In this document: one piece after another, positions 50,032-57,520 of the stretch | How the letters are laid out: every line of letters begins with the position of its first letter | Position numbering within the stretch: position 1 is the first letter of the stretch | Assembly: GCF_000299395.1 (NCBI RefSeq) | Contig: NC_018656.1 | Span: 744,001-808,000, forward strand | Reading direction: 5' to 3' | Source of the DNA: Candidatus Nitrosopumilus sediminis | Lineage (GTDB): Archaea > Thermoproteota > Nitrososphaeria > Nitrososphaerales > Nitrosopumilaceae | Length of the DNA stretch: 64,000 nt | Translations under genes and position numbers: made by a program | Notes under the pieces: model-generated | The model's input: the letters and a program-made list of their open reading frames with translations, nothing else | Database searches by the model: none | What the model was told of the DNA's origin: nothing

Positions 50032-51057
50032 GTGACATCCATAGCAACACTAGGTTCCCATTGTTCTTTACAAGTACTAAAAGGGGCAAAAGATGAAGGT
50101 CTCAAAACTATCCTAATATGCGAAAAAAAACGTGAAAAATTATACAGACGATTTCCATTTATTGATGAATTGATCATGGTAGATTCTTTCAAAGAAGTAC
50201 TCGATCAAAAATGTCAATCAATTCTTGAAGAAAACAAATCTGTTCTAATCCCACATGGAACACTAATCGCACAAATGAATTCTGAAGAAATAGAATCAAT
50301 CAAAACGCCAGTATTTGGAAACAAGTGGATTCTAAGGTGGGAGTCAGACAGAGAAATGAAAGAAAAGCTAATGAGAGAGGCAAAACTCCCAATGCCAAAA
50401 CCAGTGACAGAACCCAAAGATATTGAAAAATTAGTAATTGTGAAAAGACAGGGTGCTGCAGGAGGTAAAGGATATTTCATGGCCGCAAATGAAGACGATT
50501 ACAATAAAAAAAGAAATCAATTGATTTCAGAAGGTACAATTTCCAAAGATGAAACATTGTACATTCAAGAGTATGCAGCAGGGGTTTTAGCTTATTTGAC
50601 ATTTTTCTATTCTCCATTAAGAGATGAATTGGAATTCTTTGGGGTTGATCAAAGACATGAATCAGATATTGAAGGATTGGGAAGAATACCTGCAGAACAG
50701 CAACTAAAATCAAACAAAGTTCCATCATTCAATGTTATTGGTAATAGTCCTCTGGTTTTACGAGAGTCATTATTAGAGGAGGTGTATGCAATGGGGGAAA
50801 ATTTTGTCGAGGCATCTAAAAGAGTAGTACCACCTGGAATGAATGGACCATTTTGTATTGAAGGAGTTTATGATGAAAATGCCAAATTCACATCTTTTGA
50901 ATTTTCAGCAAGAATTGTTGCAGGCTCAAACATATACATGGACGGCTCACCTTACTATTCTCTATTATTCAATGAAACAATGAGCATGGGAAAAAGAATT
51001 GCCCGAGAAGTAAAAACTGCAACTGAATCCAATCAATTAGACAAAATTACAACCTAA
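50032..51057 (+). CDS. purP: FAICAR synthetase (5-formaminoimidazole-4-carboxamide ribonucleotide synthetase)
   Basis: ATP-grasp enzyme forming FAICAR from AICAR and formate, the archaeal route in purine synthesis. The 341-residue protein begins VTSIATLGSHCSLQVLKGAKDE and has the ATP-grasp segment KRQGAAGGKGYF (near 145-155) and the metal site FCIEGVYDENAKFTSFEFSARI (near 282-303). The start is GTG 50032, since no ATG lies upstream in frame. With purK and purE in this window it completes part of the purine pathway. Confidence 0.88.
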   Translation: MTSIATLGSHCSLQVLKGAKDEGLKTILICEKKREKLYRRFPFIDELIMVDSFKEVLDQKCQSILEENKSVLIPHGTLIAQMNSEEIESIKTPVFGNKWILRWESDREMKEKLMREAKLPMPKPVTEPKDIEKLVIVKRQGAAGGKGYFMAANEDDYNKKRNQLISEGTISKDETLYIQEYAAGVLAYLTFFYSPLRDELEFFGVDQRHESDIEGLGRIPAEQQLKSNKVPSFNVIGNSPLVLRESLLEEVYAMGENFVEASKRVVPPGMNGPFCIEGVYDENAKFTSFEFSARIVAGSNIYMDGSPYYSLLFNETMSMGKRIAREVKTATESNQLDKITT

Positions 51058-51073
51058 AATTTTAATCGATAAT

Positions 51074-51859
51074 TTACTTTATGGTTACTTCCATTCCGTG
51101 TTGTGATTTTATGATGTACTTGTCTCGGATTTTTACACTAGCCCAATCAATGAACAATACTGTTACTAATACCACCAACATGAAGATTGCTGCTTTTCCA
51201 TACTCAAAGAATTTAATGTAATTGATTATGTAAAATCCAATTCCTCCTGCACCTACTAATCCAAGTATGCTAGTCTGACGAACGTTGTAATCAAACATGT
51301 ACAATATTTGACTCAGCAGGTGTGATGCAGATTCAGGGATTACAACATAACGAATGAGTTGCCATTTTGAAACACCAATAGAGCTTACAGCATCCATAGG
51401 ATCAGAATCAATTGTCTCAATTGCTTCATATTGTAATTTTGCAACAAATCCAACGGTATACATGACAATTGCTAAAACTCCGGCAAATGTTCCCAGCCCA
51501 ACCATAATTACAAATAAGATTGCCCATAGAATGGAAGGGAAGGTTCGAATTGCAGCCAACAATGCACGTACTGGGGCATAAACATACTTGCTGTTTAGAT
51601 TTCGTGCTGCAAACATACTAAGAGGTAATGCTATTGCAGTTCCCACCACAGTTCCAATGAAAGCCATTTGGATTGTTTCAAACATTGCCCAAAGTGCTGT
51701 TGGAATATACTTGGGTTCTACAAGAAGCATCTCTTCTACTACAATTGCAAGATTAGGCAACCCTTCAACAAATTCTATAGGACTTGCATCTACATTGTAT
51801 GATGCAACTACAACTAATGCCACAATAATTCCAATCACGATGTTATTTTTTGGCGTCAT
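51074..51859 (-). CDS. phnE: Phosphonate ABC transporter permease
   Basis: The 261-residue permease has six membrane spans and the cytoplasmic EAA-type loop (SIGVSKWQLIRYVVIPESAS, about 165-185) that contacts the ATPase. Order phnD-phnC-phnE matches phosphonate/phosphite uptake systems. It overlaps phnC by 17 bp. No membrane gaps or frameshift. Confidence 0.85.
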   Translation of the reverse strand: MTPKNNIVIGIIVALVVVASYNVDASPIEFVEGLPNLAIVVEEMLLVEPKYIPTALWAMFETIQMAFIGTVVGTAIALPLSMFAARNLNSKYVYAPVRALLAAIRTFPSILWAILFVIMVGLGTFAGVLAIVMYTVGFVAKLQYEAIETIDSDPMDAVSSIGVSKWQLIRYVVIPESASHLLSQILYMFDYNVRQTSILGLVGAGGIGFYIINYIKFFEYGKAAIFMLVVLVTVLFIDWASVKIRDKYIIKSQHGMEVTIK

Positions 51860-52673
51860 CAGAATACATCTCCATAATTTCTTCAGTGTTCAAATCACCT
51901 GTTTGAAAATCAACTATAGTGTCACCTTCAACACCAATTTCTAGAATTTTCCTACCTTCTTTGATAACTGCCACCCTATTTGCATATTCTAATGCCAATT
52001 GCATATCATGGTGAACCATGATGGCAGTCAAATTCATTCGCTTTTGAGCATCAGCAATCAAATTCATTATTTCACGAGCAGTCACATGATCTAGTTCTGA
52101 AACAATCTCATCAGCTAGTAGTATGGTTGGTTTTTGCATTAATGCTCGAGCAATAGCTACTCGACGTTTTTCACCACCACTTAACATGTAGGCTTTTCTA
52201 TCTTCTTTTCCAGACAAACCAACAAGAGACATTATTCTCTTGGCTTCTTGGATTTCAGATTCGGGAAATTTTTTAAGTAGTGATTGAATTGCATTCAATC
52301 TTGGCAATGCACCAATCAGTATATTTTCAAGTACAGTGATATTTTTTACCAATCCAAGACTTTGAGGAATATAGCCTATAGTATGCATCATTTTTTTAAA
52401 TTTTTTATCATTCATGTTAGGTGTGACATAATCAATTTTGATTGTACCCTTACTTGGAATCATCATACCATTCATCAGTTTCAGCAGAGTGGATTTTCCA
52501 GAACCTGATTGTCCAACAATAGCATAGTTCGTTCCTCTATCTATAGAGAGATTAATGCCCTCTAATGCAAAATTTTTGGAATCATACGAAGTCCATACAT
52601 CATTCATTTGGATAATTTTATTTGTTGAAATTAATGAAAAAGAAGGGTTTTGGGTCATCTGAATTTGTTTCAT
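51843..52673 (-). CDS. phnC: Phosphonate ABC transporter ATP-binding protein
   Basis: The 276-residue ABC ATPase has Walker A GQSGSGKST (about 54-62), the LSGGEKRRVAIARAL signature (about 164-178), Walker B ILLADEIVSELD (about 185-196) and the H-loop MVHHD. Start MKQIQ at 52673. Sits 17 bp after the phnD stop and overlaps phnE by 17 bp, so a three-gene operon. Confidence 0.87.
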   Translation of the reverse strand: MKQIQMTQNPSFSLISTNKIIQMNDVWTSYDSKNFALEGINLSIDRGTNYAIVGQSGSGKSTLLKLMNGMMIPSKGTIKIDYVTPNMNDKKFKKMMHTIGYIPQSLGLVKNITVLENILIGALPRLNAIQSLLKKFPESEIQEAKRIMSLVGLSGKEDRKAYMLSGGEKRRVAIARALMQKPTILLADEIVSELDHVTAREIMNLIADAQKRMNLTAIMVHHDMQLALEYANRVAVIKEGRKILEIGVEGDTIVDFQTGDLNTEEIMEMYSDDAKK

Positions 52674-52690
52674 TTCAAGAATCCCGGGTT

Positions 52691-53785
52691 TTATTTGCTC
52701 TTGTCATAGTTTGACTTGTCAAGAATCAACTGATCAAGGCCTGTCAAAGCATCAATAAAATCACCAAATTCACCAATATGCATAGAGGTGGTAGTTGGAA
52801 CTAGGGCTTCTGCACCGTACAAATCTTTCAAAATATGATTATTTTGATCATAATTGAGCTCAATCATTGCATCAACTAGTGCGTTTTTGGTGGAATCTGA
52901 TATGTCAGAACTTACCATAAACACATGAGATGGTACAGGTCCAATTGTAGTAACTGGTCTTAATTTTACTTGATCTTCCAAGTCAAGATATTTTTGCGGA
53001 GCAATATCTGAACCAAATGCAACATCTACATTACCATTAAGAAGTAATTGTAATGCAGCTTTGTATCCACCTGCAAAAGTATAACTTTCAAAGTTATTTG
53101 CCAATGCAGATTCTAAAGCTACTATATCATCACCTTCTATGGTAACATAACCATCAGTAACTAAAGTTCCCATAGGTCTGACAAAACCAGATGAACCAGT
53201 AATGCTAGTAAATGCTACTTTTTTGCCAACTGTATCTTCCAATGAATTAATTGAGTCATTTTCAGCAAGGGTCCAAACTGTTGCTTGATAGTTTACCTTT
53301 CCTGCAACAAGTTCAGCCATTACTGCCTCAGCACCAGTTCTTTGATGGGTAATCCATGCAGGACCAGTATCCATAAAGGCAGCATCAATATGACCGAATC
53401 TCATTCCTTCAATGATTGTCTCATAATTTGTTGGGATTACGAACTCGACATCTACACCAAGTTCAGCCTCAAGAAATTTTTCTAATTCTTGAGCCTTCGG
53501 AGTTAATTCATCAGCTTTTTCAACCGGAATAAATCCAATGGTAAGAGTGTCAACATCTACAGTGTCAGATTCAGATGAAACATTGATGATGTTATTTTCT
53601 AACAGAAAGGTAATTCCATTTAGAAAAGTTTCATCATCTAAAGTACCATCAGCCCACCAACCAGCATTTGTTTTAATCCATTCAGGGACTAAACTTTCTG
53701 CTTGAGCAGGTTGAGTTAATGATACAGACAATACACCAACCACTGCAAAAACAGCAATCAATGCCAATGTAATTTGTCGTTTCAT
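52691..53785 (-). CDS. phnD: Phosphonate-binding protein with thaumarchaeal WIKTNAGWW module
   Basis: Start ATG 53785 gives a signal peptide (MKRQITLALIAVFAVVG) with a TATA-like CTTTAAATAA at 53811-53820, about 26 bp upstream, so leaderless. Residues about 32-75 carry PEWIKTNAGWWADGTLDDE and FLNGITFLLENNII, a module common in Nitrosopumilaceae secreted proteins, absent from bacterial PhnD. After it comes the type I/II periplasmic-binding domain (TLTIGFIPVEKADELTPKAQE onward; GAEAVMAELVAGKVNYQATV in the middle). It binds phosphonate or phosphite. An operator-like repeat lies just upstream of TATA (53841-53862). Confidence 0.85.
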   Translation of the reverse strand: MKRQITLALIAVFAVVGVLSVSLTQPAQAESLVPEWIKTNAGWWADGTLDDETFLNGITFLLENNIINVSSESDTVDVDTLTIGFIPVEKADELTPKAQELEKFLEAELGVDVEFVIPTNYETIIEGMRFGHIDAAFMDTGPAWITHQRTGAEAVMAELVAGKVNYQATVWTLAENDSINSLEDTVGKKVAFTSITGSSGFVRPMGTLVTDGYVTIEGDDIVALESALANNFESYTFAGGYKAALQLLLNGNVDVAFGSDIAPQKYLDLEDQVKLRPVTTIGPVPSHVFMVSSDISDSTKNALVDAMIELNYDQNNHILKDLYGAEALVPTTTSMHIGEFGDFIDALTGLDQLILDKSNYDKSK

Positions 53786-53810
53786 GATTAACAAATTAGG
53801 ATAAGCTAAA

Positions 53811-53820
53811 TTATTTAAAG
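53811..53820 (-). promoter_or_regulatory. TATA box of phnD
   Basis: TTATTTAAAG (plus strand) reads CTTTAAATAA in the direction of phnD and ends 26 bp before its ATG 53785. This spacing is standard for a leaderless archaeal message. An operator-like TCATTC-N10-GAATGA is 21 bp further upstream. Confidence 0.5.
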
Positions 53821-53840
53821 CAAAACATCATTCCAAATAA

Positions 53841-53862
53841 TCATTCCAAGTCTATAGAATGA
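53841..53862. promoter_or_regulatory. TCATTC-N10-GAATGA inverted repeat upstream of phnD
   Basis: Arms TCATTC (53841-53846) and GAATGA (53857-53862) are perfect with a 10-bp spacer (CAAGTCTATA). It is upstream of the phnD TATA box. An identical-arm, same-spacing repeat lies upstream of the tandem regulator genes at 54632-54653, and 28 bp around the two show close similarity in opposite orientation (TCTATAGAATGAGAAT core). Strong candidate operator. Confidence 0.6.
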
Positions 53863-53895
53863 GAATAAGATAAACAATGATTTGAAAATATTCGA

Positions 53896-54252
53896 TTATG
53901 AAGATTTAGGGTTTACAGTGTTTGAATACAGATTAAGGCTAGGTTCCAAATCATCCAAAGTTATTTCGACTTTTCCTATTCTACTTCTGTACAATTTTAT
54001 TTTTTTACCTTCTGGAGATATAACAAATTTATCAACTTCAGCCAAGGCAAGATCTTCTAATGTGGACAATGTTTTGTATACTGTGGAAAGTGAAATTTTC
54101 AATTCATCTGCAATTTGAGTTGCATCTTTTGATTGTGTTTTCACTGAAAACAAGACAGATCTAGTACAAACATTGCTTAATGATTCAATGATTTTTTGCG
54201 TAATATCAAATTCAGACAATTGAATTATGGTAGGTTTTTGCAATTTTATCAC
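53896..54252 (-). CDS. Winged-helix regulator, paralogue 1
   Basis: The 118-residue protein (start GTG 54252) has a winged helix: FDITQKIIESLSN, TRSVLFSVKTQSKDATQIAD, ELKISLSTVYKTLSTLEDLAL, then a wing KFVISPEGKKIKLYRSRIGKVEI. It is a close paralogue of 54253-54582 (DITQK..E.L, YK.L..LE.L.L.EV, KLYRSRI), and the two are adjacent with no gap. The position upstream of phnD on the same strand, and the shared repeat, make it the candidate regulator of the phosphonate operon. Confidence 0.75.
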   Translation of the reverse strand: MIKLQKPTIIQLSEFDITQKIIESLSNVCTRSVLFSVKTQSKDATQIADELKISLSTVYKTLSTLEDLALAEVDKFVISPEGKKIKLYRSRIGKVEITLDDLEPSLNLYSNTVNPKSS

Positions 54253-54582
54253 TCAGTTTGGGATCAGCGTAAGAACAGGTTCAGGTTTTCTGATAGAAAT
54301 ATCTGCTTTGCTGATTCGGCTTCTATACACCTTGTACTTTCTACCCTTATCAGATAGCATCCATTTTTCAACTTCAATTAATGTCAGTTCTTCAAGATCA
54401 GTTAATTTTTTGTATACAGAGCTGAGAGGAATTTTTAGTTTATCTGAGAGCTCTGCAGCAGTGTTTCCTTTTTTAATTATTGAAAACAAAATTGCTCGAG
54501 ATTCAGAATCAGCTAAAGCTTCTATTACTTTTTGGGTAATGTCATATTTTTTTAATTGTGGTAAAGTTAATTTCCGCGACAT
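54253..54582 (-). CDS. Winged-helix regulator, paralogue 2
   Basis: ATG 54582 (MSRKLTLPQLKK) is preferred to 54606 because the TATA-like TTTAAATATATG lies about 26 bp upstream. The 109-residue protein has the same winged-helix layout as its neighbour: YDITQKVIEALADSESRAIL, AELSDKLKIPLSSVYKKLTDLEEL, wing MLSDKGRKYKVYRSRISKADI. The stop TGA abuts the GTG start of 53896-54252. Its promoter carries the same TCATTC-N10-GAATGA repeat, suggesting autoregulation. Confidence 0.75.
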   Translation of the reverse strand: MSRKLTLPQLKKYDITQKVIEALADSESRAILFSIIKKGNTAAELSDKLKIPLSSVYKKLTDLEELTLIEVEKWMLSDKGRKYKVYRSRISKADISIRKPEPVLTLIPN

Positions 54583-54603
54583 GCAAATAACAAAAATATC
54601 AGT

Positions 54604-54616
54604 CATATATTTAAAC
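54604..54616 (-). promoter_or_regulatory. TATA box of the tandem regulator genes
   Basis: CATATATTTAAAC (plus strand) gives TTTAAATATATG in the transcribed direction, centred about 28 bp before ATG 54582. The operator-like repeat (54632-54653) is 16 bp further upstream, as in the phnD promoter. Confidence 0.5.
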
Positions 54617-54631
54617 GAGATGTTACAATTC

Positions 54632-54653
54632 TCATTCTATAGAGTCAGAATGA
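54632..54653. promoter_or_regulatory. TCATTC-N10-GAATGA inverted repeat upstream of the tandem regulators
   Basis: Arms TCATTC (54632-54637) and GAATGA (54648-54653) with a 10-bp spacer (TATAGAGTCA). Extended arms TCATTCT/AGAATGA match for 7 bp. It lies directly after the cbtA stop and upstream of the TATA box of the regulators. It has the same arms and spacer as 53841-53862. Confidence 0.6.
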
Positions 54654-55382
54654 TTATGAATATTGTTCAGTTTTCTGATCAGATTTAAAGCGATTCCAAA
54701 ATAATCCCAAAATTATGCCTACAGATATCCAAAATGAACTTACCCCAAGCATAGACATTAATCGGAATTCATTTACTAGACTCATTGGCGCAGTTATCTC
54801 ATCAGGGTTTTCAGGCATGATAAAGAAAACTGCAGATATGAAAACACCATAGCCAACTAGCGAGAGGAGTTTTTTATTATTTTCAAATTTCTTCGATAAT
54901 TTGTAAAAAGCAAGTGCGCCAATTCCCGAGATTGCAATAAATGACAGATATAGAATTGCCCTTAATACAACAGTTTCACCATCACCCACAGTTGGAGGAT
55001 TTGCAGGATATTTGAGAAAAGGTATCAAGTACAAAGTAAACCACATTATGGCTGCCAATAATAGAGATTTTTTTACATCATGATTGCCTGGAAGCGAATT
55101 TCTAGATAAAGCAAATACAACACCAAACAATGAACCGATAGAAACCCCTAAAATTATACCAGCTAAAATTTGACCACTTTTTTGCCAGATTCGATATCCT
55201 TCATATTCTACCCAAAACTCTGGTGAATTTTCTGCTTCACCAGATGCAAAGAGATTTTGATTTTCAATTCCAATTGCCTGATCAAGATATGGTTCTACAA
55301 TGGCAAAATTAACAGTTCCATGAATTAACCCTGCAAAAGCACCAGAGATCAACACAATTACAATAAATTGAATGGTTTTCAT
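54654..55382 (-). CDS. cbtA: Cobalt transporter subunit CbtA
   Basis: The 242-residue membrane protein has about six spans (MKTIQFIVIVLISGAFAGLIHG at the start, GQILAGIILGVSIGSLFGVVFAL, LLLAAIMWFTLYLIPFL, then AILYLSFIAISGIGALAFY). It matches the CbtA family, proposed as a B12-linked cobalt transporter with CbtB. It follows cbtB (55392-55607) by 9 bp. Fits an organism that makes cobalamin. Confidence 0.85.
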   Translation of the reverse strand: MKTIQFIVIVLISGAFAGLIHGTVNFAIVEPYLDQAIGIENQNLFASGEAENSPEFWVEYEGYRIWQKSGQILAGIILGVSIGSLFGVVFALSRNSLPGNHDVKKSLLLAAIMWFTLYLIPFLKYPANPPTVGDGETVVLRAILYLSFIAISGIGALAFYKLSKKFENNKKLLSLVGYGVFISAVFFIMPENPDEITAPMSLVNEFRLMSMLGVSSFWISVGIILGLFWNRFKSDQKTEQYS

Positions 55383-55391
55383 TTACATCAC

Positions 55392-55607
55392 TCAATGGCA
55401 AGGAAAGCCTGCTGCATGTCTCATGTCATGAGTTAGTTCATGAATATAGAGGTCAGTAAATGCCTGCTCGCCATAAACTAGACTAAAGATATGACCTTGA
55501 TCAAATCCAACAACAAACAATCCTGCTGCAAATACGATAGCCAATGCAAGAATTGCTAGTTTTGAAACACTTGTTTTTGAGACAGTAATTTGTCTTGGTT
55601 CAGTCAA
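55392..55607 (-). CDS. cbtB: Cobalt transporter subunit CbtB, copy 1
   Basis: The 71-residue protein has one membrane span (LAILALAIVFAAGLFVVGF) and a His-rich C-terminus (HELTHDMRHAAGFPCH) that should bind cobalt. The start is TTG 55607 and the stop TGA. It is identical to copy 2 at 56327-56542 in residues 3-71 and over 210 bp of DNA (55394-55603), while the start codon, first base of codon 2 and stop codon differ. Next to cbtA in a leftward operon. Confidence 0.88.
   Translation of the reverse strand: MTEPRQITVSKTSVSKLAILALAIVFAAGLFVVGFDQGHIFSLVYGEQAFTDLYIHELTHDMRHAAGFPCH
55394..55603 (-). repeat. 210-bp identical repeat, copy A (cbtB copy 1)
   Basis: Identical base for base to 56329-56538. 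The identity begins at the last base of the stop codon and ends at the second base of codon 2, then stops abruptly in both directions. Confidence 0.95.
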
Positions 55608-55640
55608 TGTTTTTTTCGAATTTAAAGATTATTTAAAGCG

Positions 55641-55657
55641 TTGGATGTTTTATCCAA
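55641..55657. promoter_or_regulatory. TTGGAT-N5-ATCCAA inverted repeat between cbtB and its regulator
   Basis: Perfect 6-bp arms (TTGGAT 55641-55646, ATCCAA 55652-55657) with a 5-bp spacer. It sits exactly between two divergent TATA-like boxes: ATTTAAAG (leftward, 55630-55638) and TTTATATATTAAA (rightward, 55658-55670). Bound protein could repress both cbtB and the regulator gene. Confidence 0.55.
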
Positions 55658-55685
55658 TTTATATATTAAAAAAACAATGCTAAAC

Positions 55686-56321
55686 ATGCAACAAGAAATC
55701 AAAACATTGCAAAACATCGTCACAAGAAAGGGGTCTAGCAAAGTATTGACATTTAGTGCACCACATGTTTTAAAATCCATTTTTTGTTTTGCAAATCAAA
55801 AATATGTTAGCAGAGCCACGTTTTGTAAAGAAATCCATTTGGGAGAAGGAGCAGTCAAGACATTGATTTCACATTTAAAAGAATATGGGATTGCATCATC
55901 CATAAAATCAGGAACATTTCTTACAAAAAAAGGAATAAAATTTGCAACAGAATTTTACAATGCTTTACCATCTCAAGGGTTCTTAAAAAAATGCAACATT
56001 ACTAATGGCAAATATAATTATGCAATTTTGTTAAAGAAAAACTATATTTCAAAGATAGGGAATGGGATGCAACAAAGAGATTATGCGATTCTGTATGGAG
56101 CAAGTGATTCATTGACATTGATTTTTAAAAACAATGAATTTATTTTTCCAGTAGATGGTAGGATTTGTTTTGCAGATGAGCATAAAACAAAAAATGCTCT
56201 GATAGACATATTGAAACCTGAAAATGAAGACATAGTAATTATTACATCATCTGATGATAAATTTGTGGCAGAAATATCAGCCATCAATACGGCATTATGG
56301 ACACTAAGAAATGAAAAATAA
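55686..56321 (+). CDS. Transcriptional regulator with DUF4443-like C-terminus
   Basis: ATG 55686 (MQQEIKTLQN) is chosen because the TATA-like TTTATATATTAAA (55658-55670) is about 22-26 bp upstream; ATG 55677 is close. The 211-residue protein has an N-terminal winged helix (VLKSIFCFANQKYVSRATF, GEGAVKTLISHLKEYGIA, SIKSGTFLTKKGIKF) and a C-terminal region (RDYAILYGASDSLTLIFKN, FIFPVDGR) like DUF4443. It lies between the two cbtB copies and diverges from cbtB copy 1. Candidate cobalt or cobalamin-responsive repressor. Confidence 0.75.
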   Translation: MQQEIKTLQNIVTRKGSSKVLTFSAPHVLKSIFCFANQKYVSRATFCKEIHLGEGAVKTLISHLKEYGIASSIKSGTFLTKKGIKFATEFYNALPSQGFLKKCNITNGKYNYAILLKKNYISKIGNGMQQRDYAILYGASDSLTLIFKNNEFIFPVDGRICFADEHKTKNALIDILKPENEDIVIITSSDDKFVAEISAINTALWTLRNEK

Positions 56322-56326
56322 GACTA

Positions 56327-56542
56327 CTAATGGCAAGGAAAGCCTGCTGCATGTCTCATGTCATGAGTTAGTTCATGAATATAGAGGTCAGTAAATGCCT
56401 GCTCGCCATAAACTAGACTAAAGATATGACCTTGATCAAATCCAACAACAAACAATCCTGCTGCAAATACGATAGCCAATGCAAGAATTGCTAGTTTTGA
56501 AACACTTGTTTTTGAGACAGTAATTTGTCTTGGTTCAGACAT
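56327..56542 (-). CDS. cbtB: Cobalt transporter subunit CbtB, copy 2
   Basis: Start ATG 56542 (MSEPRQITVSK), stop TAG. The 71-residue product differs from copy 1 only at residue 2 (Ser for Thr). There is no cbtA next to it. It converges on the regulator gene with 5 bp between. Its own upstream region (56543-56600) is unrelated to that of copy 1, so it is expressed separately. Confidence 0.85.
   Translation of the reverse strand: MSEPRQITVSKTSVSKLAILALAIVFAAGLFVVGFDQGHIFSLVYGEQAFTDLYIHELTHDMRHAAGFPCH
56329..56538 (-). repeat. 210-bp identical repeat, copy B (cbtB copy 2)
   Basis: Identical to 55394-55603, offset 935 bp, same orientation. No terminal inverted repeats, target-site duplications or transposase frames flank it, so a duplication or gene-conversion event is more likely than a mobile element. 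Confidence 0.95.
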
Positions 56543-56686
56543 AAAAAACATGATTCTCTGTTTATATTAAAACTCTTGGGTGCTGTAAAAAATATAAAAA
56601 AGCTAGAATTTAGTCACGAAAATCTGTTATTATAAGATCTTACATACTGTTGTTTTTGATAGATTTTTTCGAAGAAAATTTGTAAA

Positions 56687-57460
56687 ATGAATAATTTAGG
56701 AATAAGAACAGAGGATAAAGAATACAAAAATAAGATTTCAGATATCATACAAGGCGAATTAATTGATCTGTACGGGACAAGTGGATACAAGTCAATCATG
56801 CAAACAATGACAAAAGTTTCTGGAAAAACAGAAAAAGAGATAATTACGAATTTTGAATTGTTTTCAGGATTATCAGAAGGGGTTTTTGGAAAATCATCAG
56901 AATCAAAAATTTTAGATCCAATTAAAATGAAAATAGATGTTATCGGAATGGAAAACATACACCAAGAGAAAAAAATAGAGAAAAAATCTATGAGAATATT
57001 AATTGCAGACGATGAAATAGAAATTCTAGAACTATACAAAGCATTTTTGGAAGGAAAGGGAAAAGAAGTCACCACCGCAACTGATGGTCGTAAATGTATT
57101 GACGCATACAAGAGATTTAATCAAAATAAATCAAGAGATTATTTTGATGTTGTAATACTTGATCAAAAAATGCCATTTATGACAGGACTGCAAGCTGCTG
57201 TCGAAATATTAGAAATAAATCCGCATCAAAGAATTATTTTCGCTTCAGGATATCTTGAAAAGACATTACTCGAAGTATTGACAAAACTAGATAAGGCAAT
57301 TGCTGTAATCGAAAAACCATTTTCACTTGACGTGCTAGACTATATGATAAACAATTCAGAAATATTTGAAAGATTAGATAAAATCAACATCAATCAACAA
57401 GAAAGAGACATCAATGAAAAAATGACAGAAATCATGACAGTATTACAAAACCCCATCTAG
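56687..57460 (+). CDS. Response regulator with N-terminal extension
   Basis: The 257-residue protein has an unassigned helical N-terminal part (1-100; EYKNKISDIIQGELIDLYG, GYKSIMQTMTKVSGKTEKEI) and a receiver domain (102-230): Asp108/Asp109 (LIADDEIEI), phosphoacceptor Asp159 (VVILDQKMP), and a conserved Lys (VIEKPFSL). The N-terminal part could bind a partner kinase or a chemoreceptor. No kinase is adjacent. Confidence 0.8.
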   Translation: MNNLGIRTEDKEYKNKISDIIQGELIDLYGTSGYKSIMQTMTKVSGKTEKEIITNFELFSGLSEGVFGKSSESKILDPIKMKIDVIGMENIHQEKKIEKKSMRILIADDEIEILELYKAFLEGKGKEVTTATDGRKCIDAYKRFNQNKSRDYFDVVILDQKMPFMTGLQAAVEILEINPHQRIIFASGYLEKTLLEVLTKLDKAIAVIEKPFSLDVLDYMINNSEIFERLDKININQQERDINEKMTEIMTVLQNPI

Positions 57461-57520
57461 AGAATCAAGATACAGCAGAAACTAGAGAAGGTATTTACTT
57501 AAAACAAAAAATGTTTCATC

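Noticed and set aside
55608-55685. Cobalamin riboswitch before cbtB
   Set aside because: The region is short and occupied by two TATA boxes and a small inverted repeat, so there is no space for a B12 aptamer.
55394-56538. Insertion sequence suggested by the 210-bp identical copies
   Set aside because: The repeats are in the same orientation, contain cbtB itself and lack a transposase, terminal inverted repeats or target duplication.
56614-57111. 165-codon leftward frame
   Set aside because: It is antisense to the response regulator 56687-57460, whose receiver motifs are intact. The Ser/Ile/Phe-rich product is a shadow.
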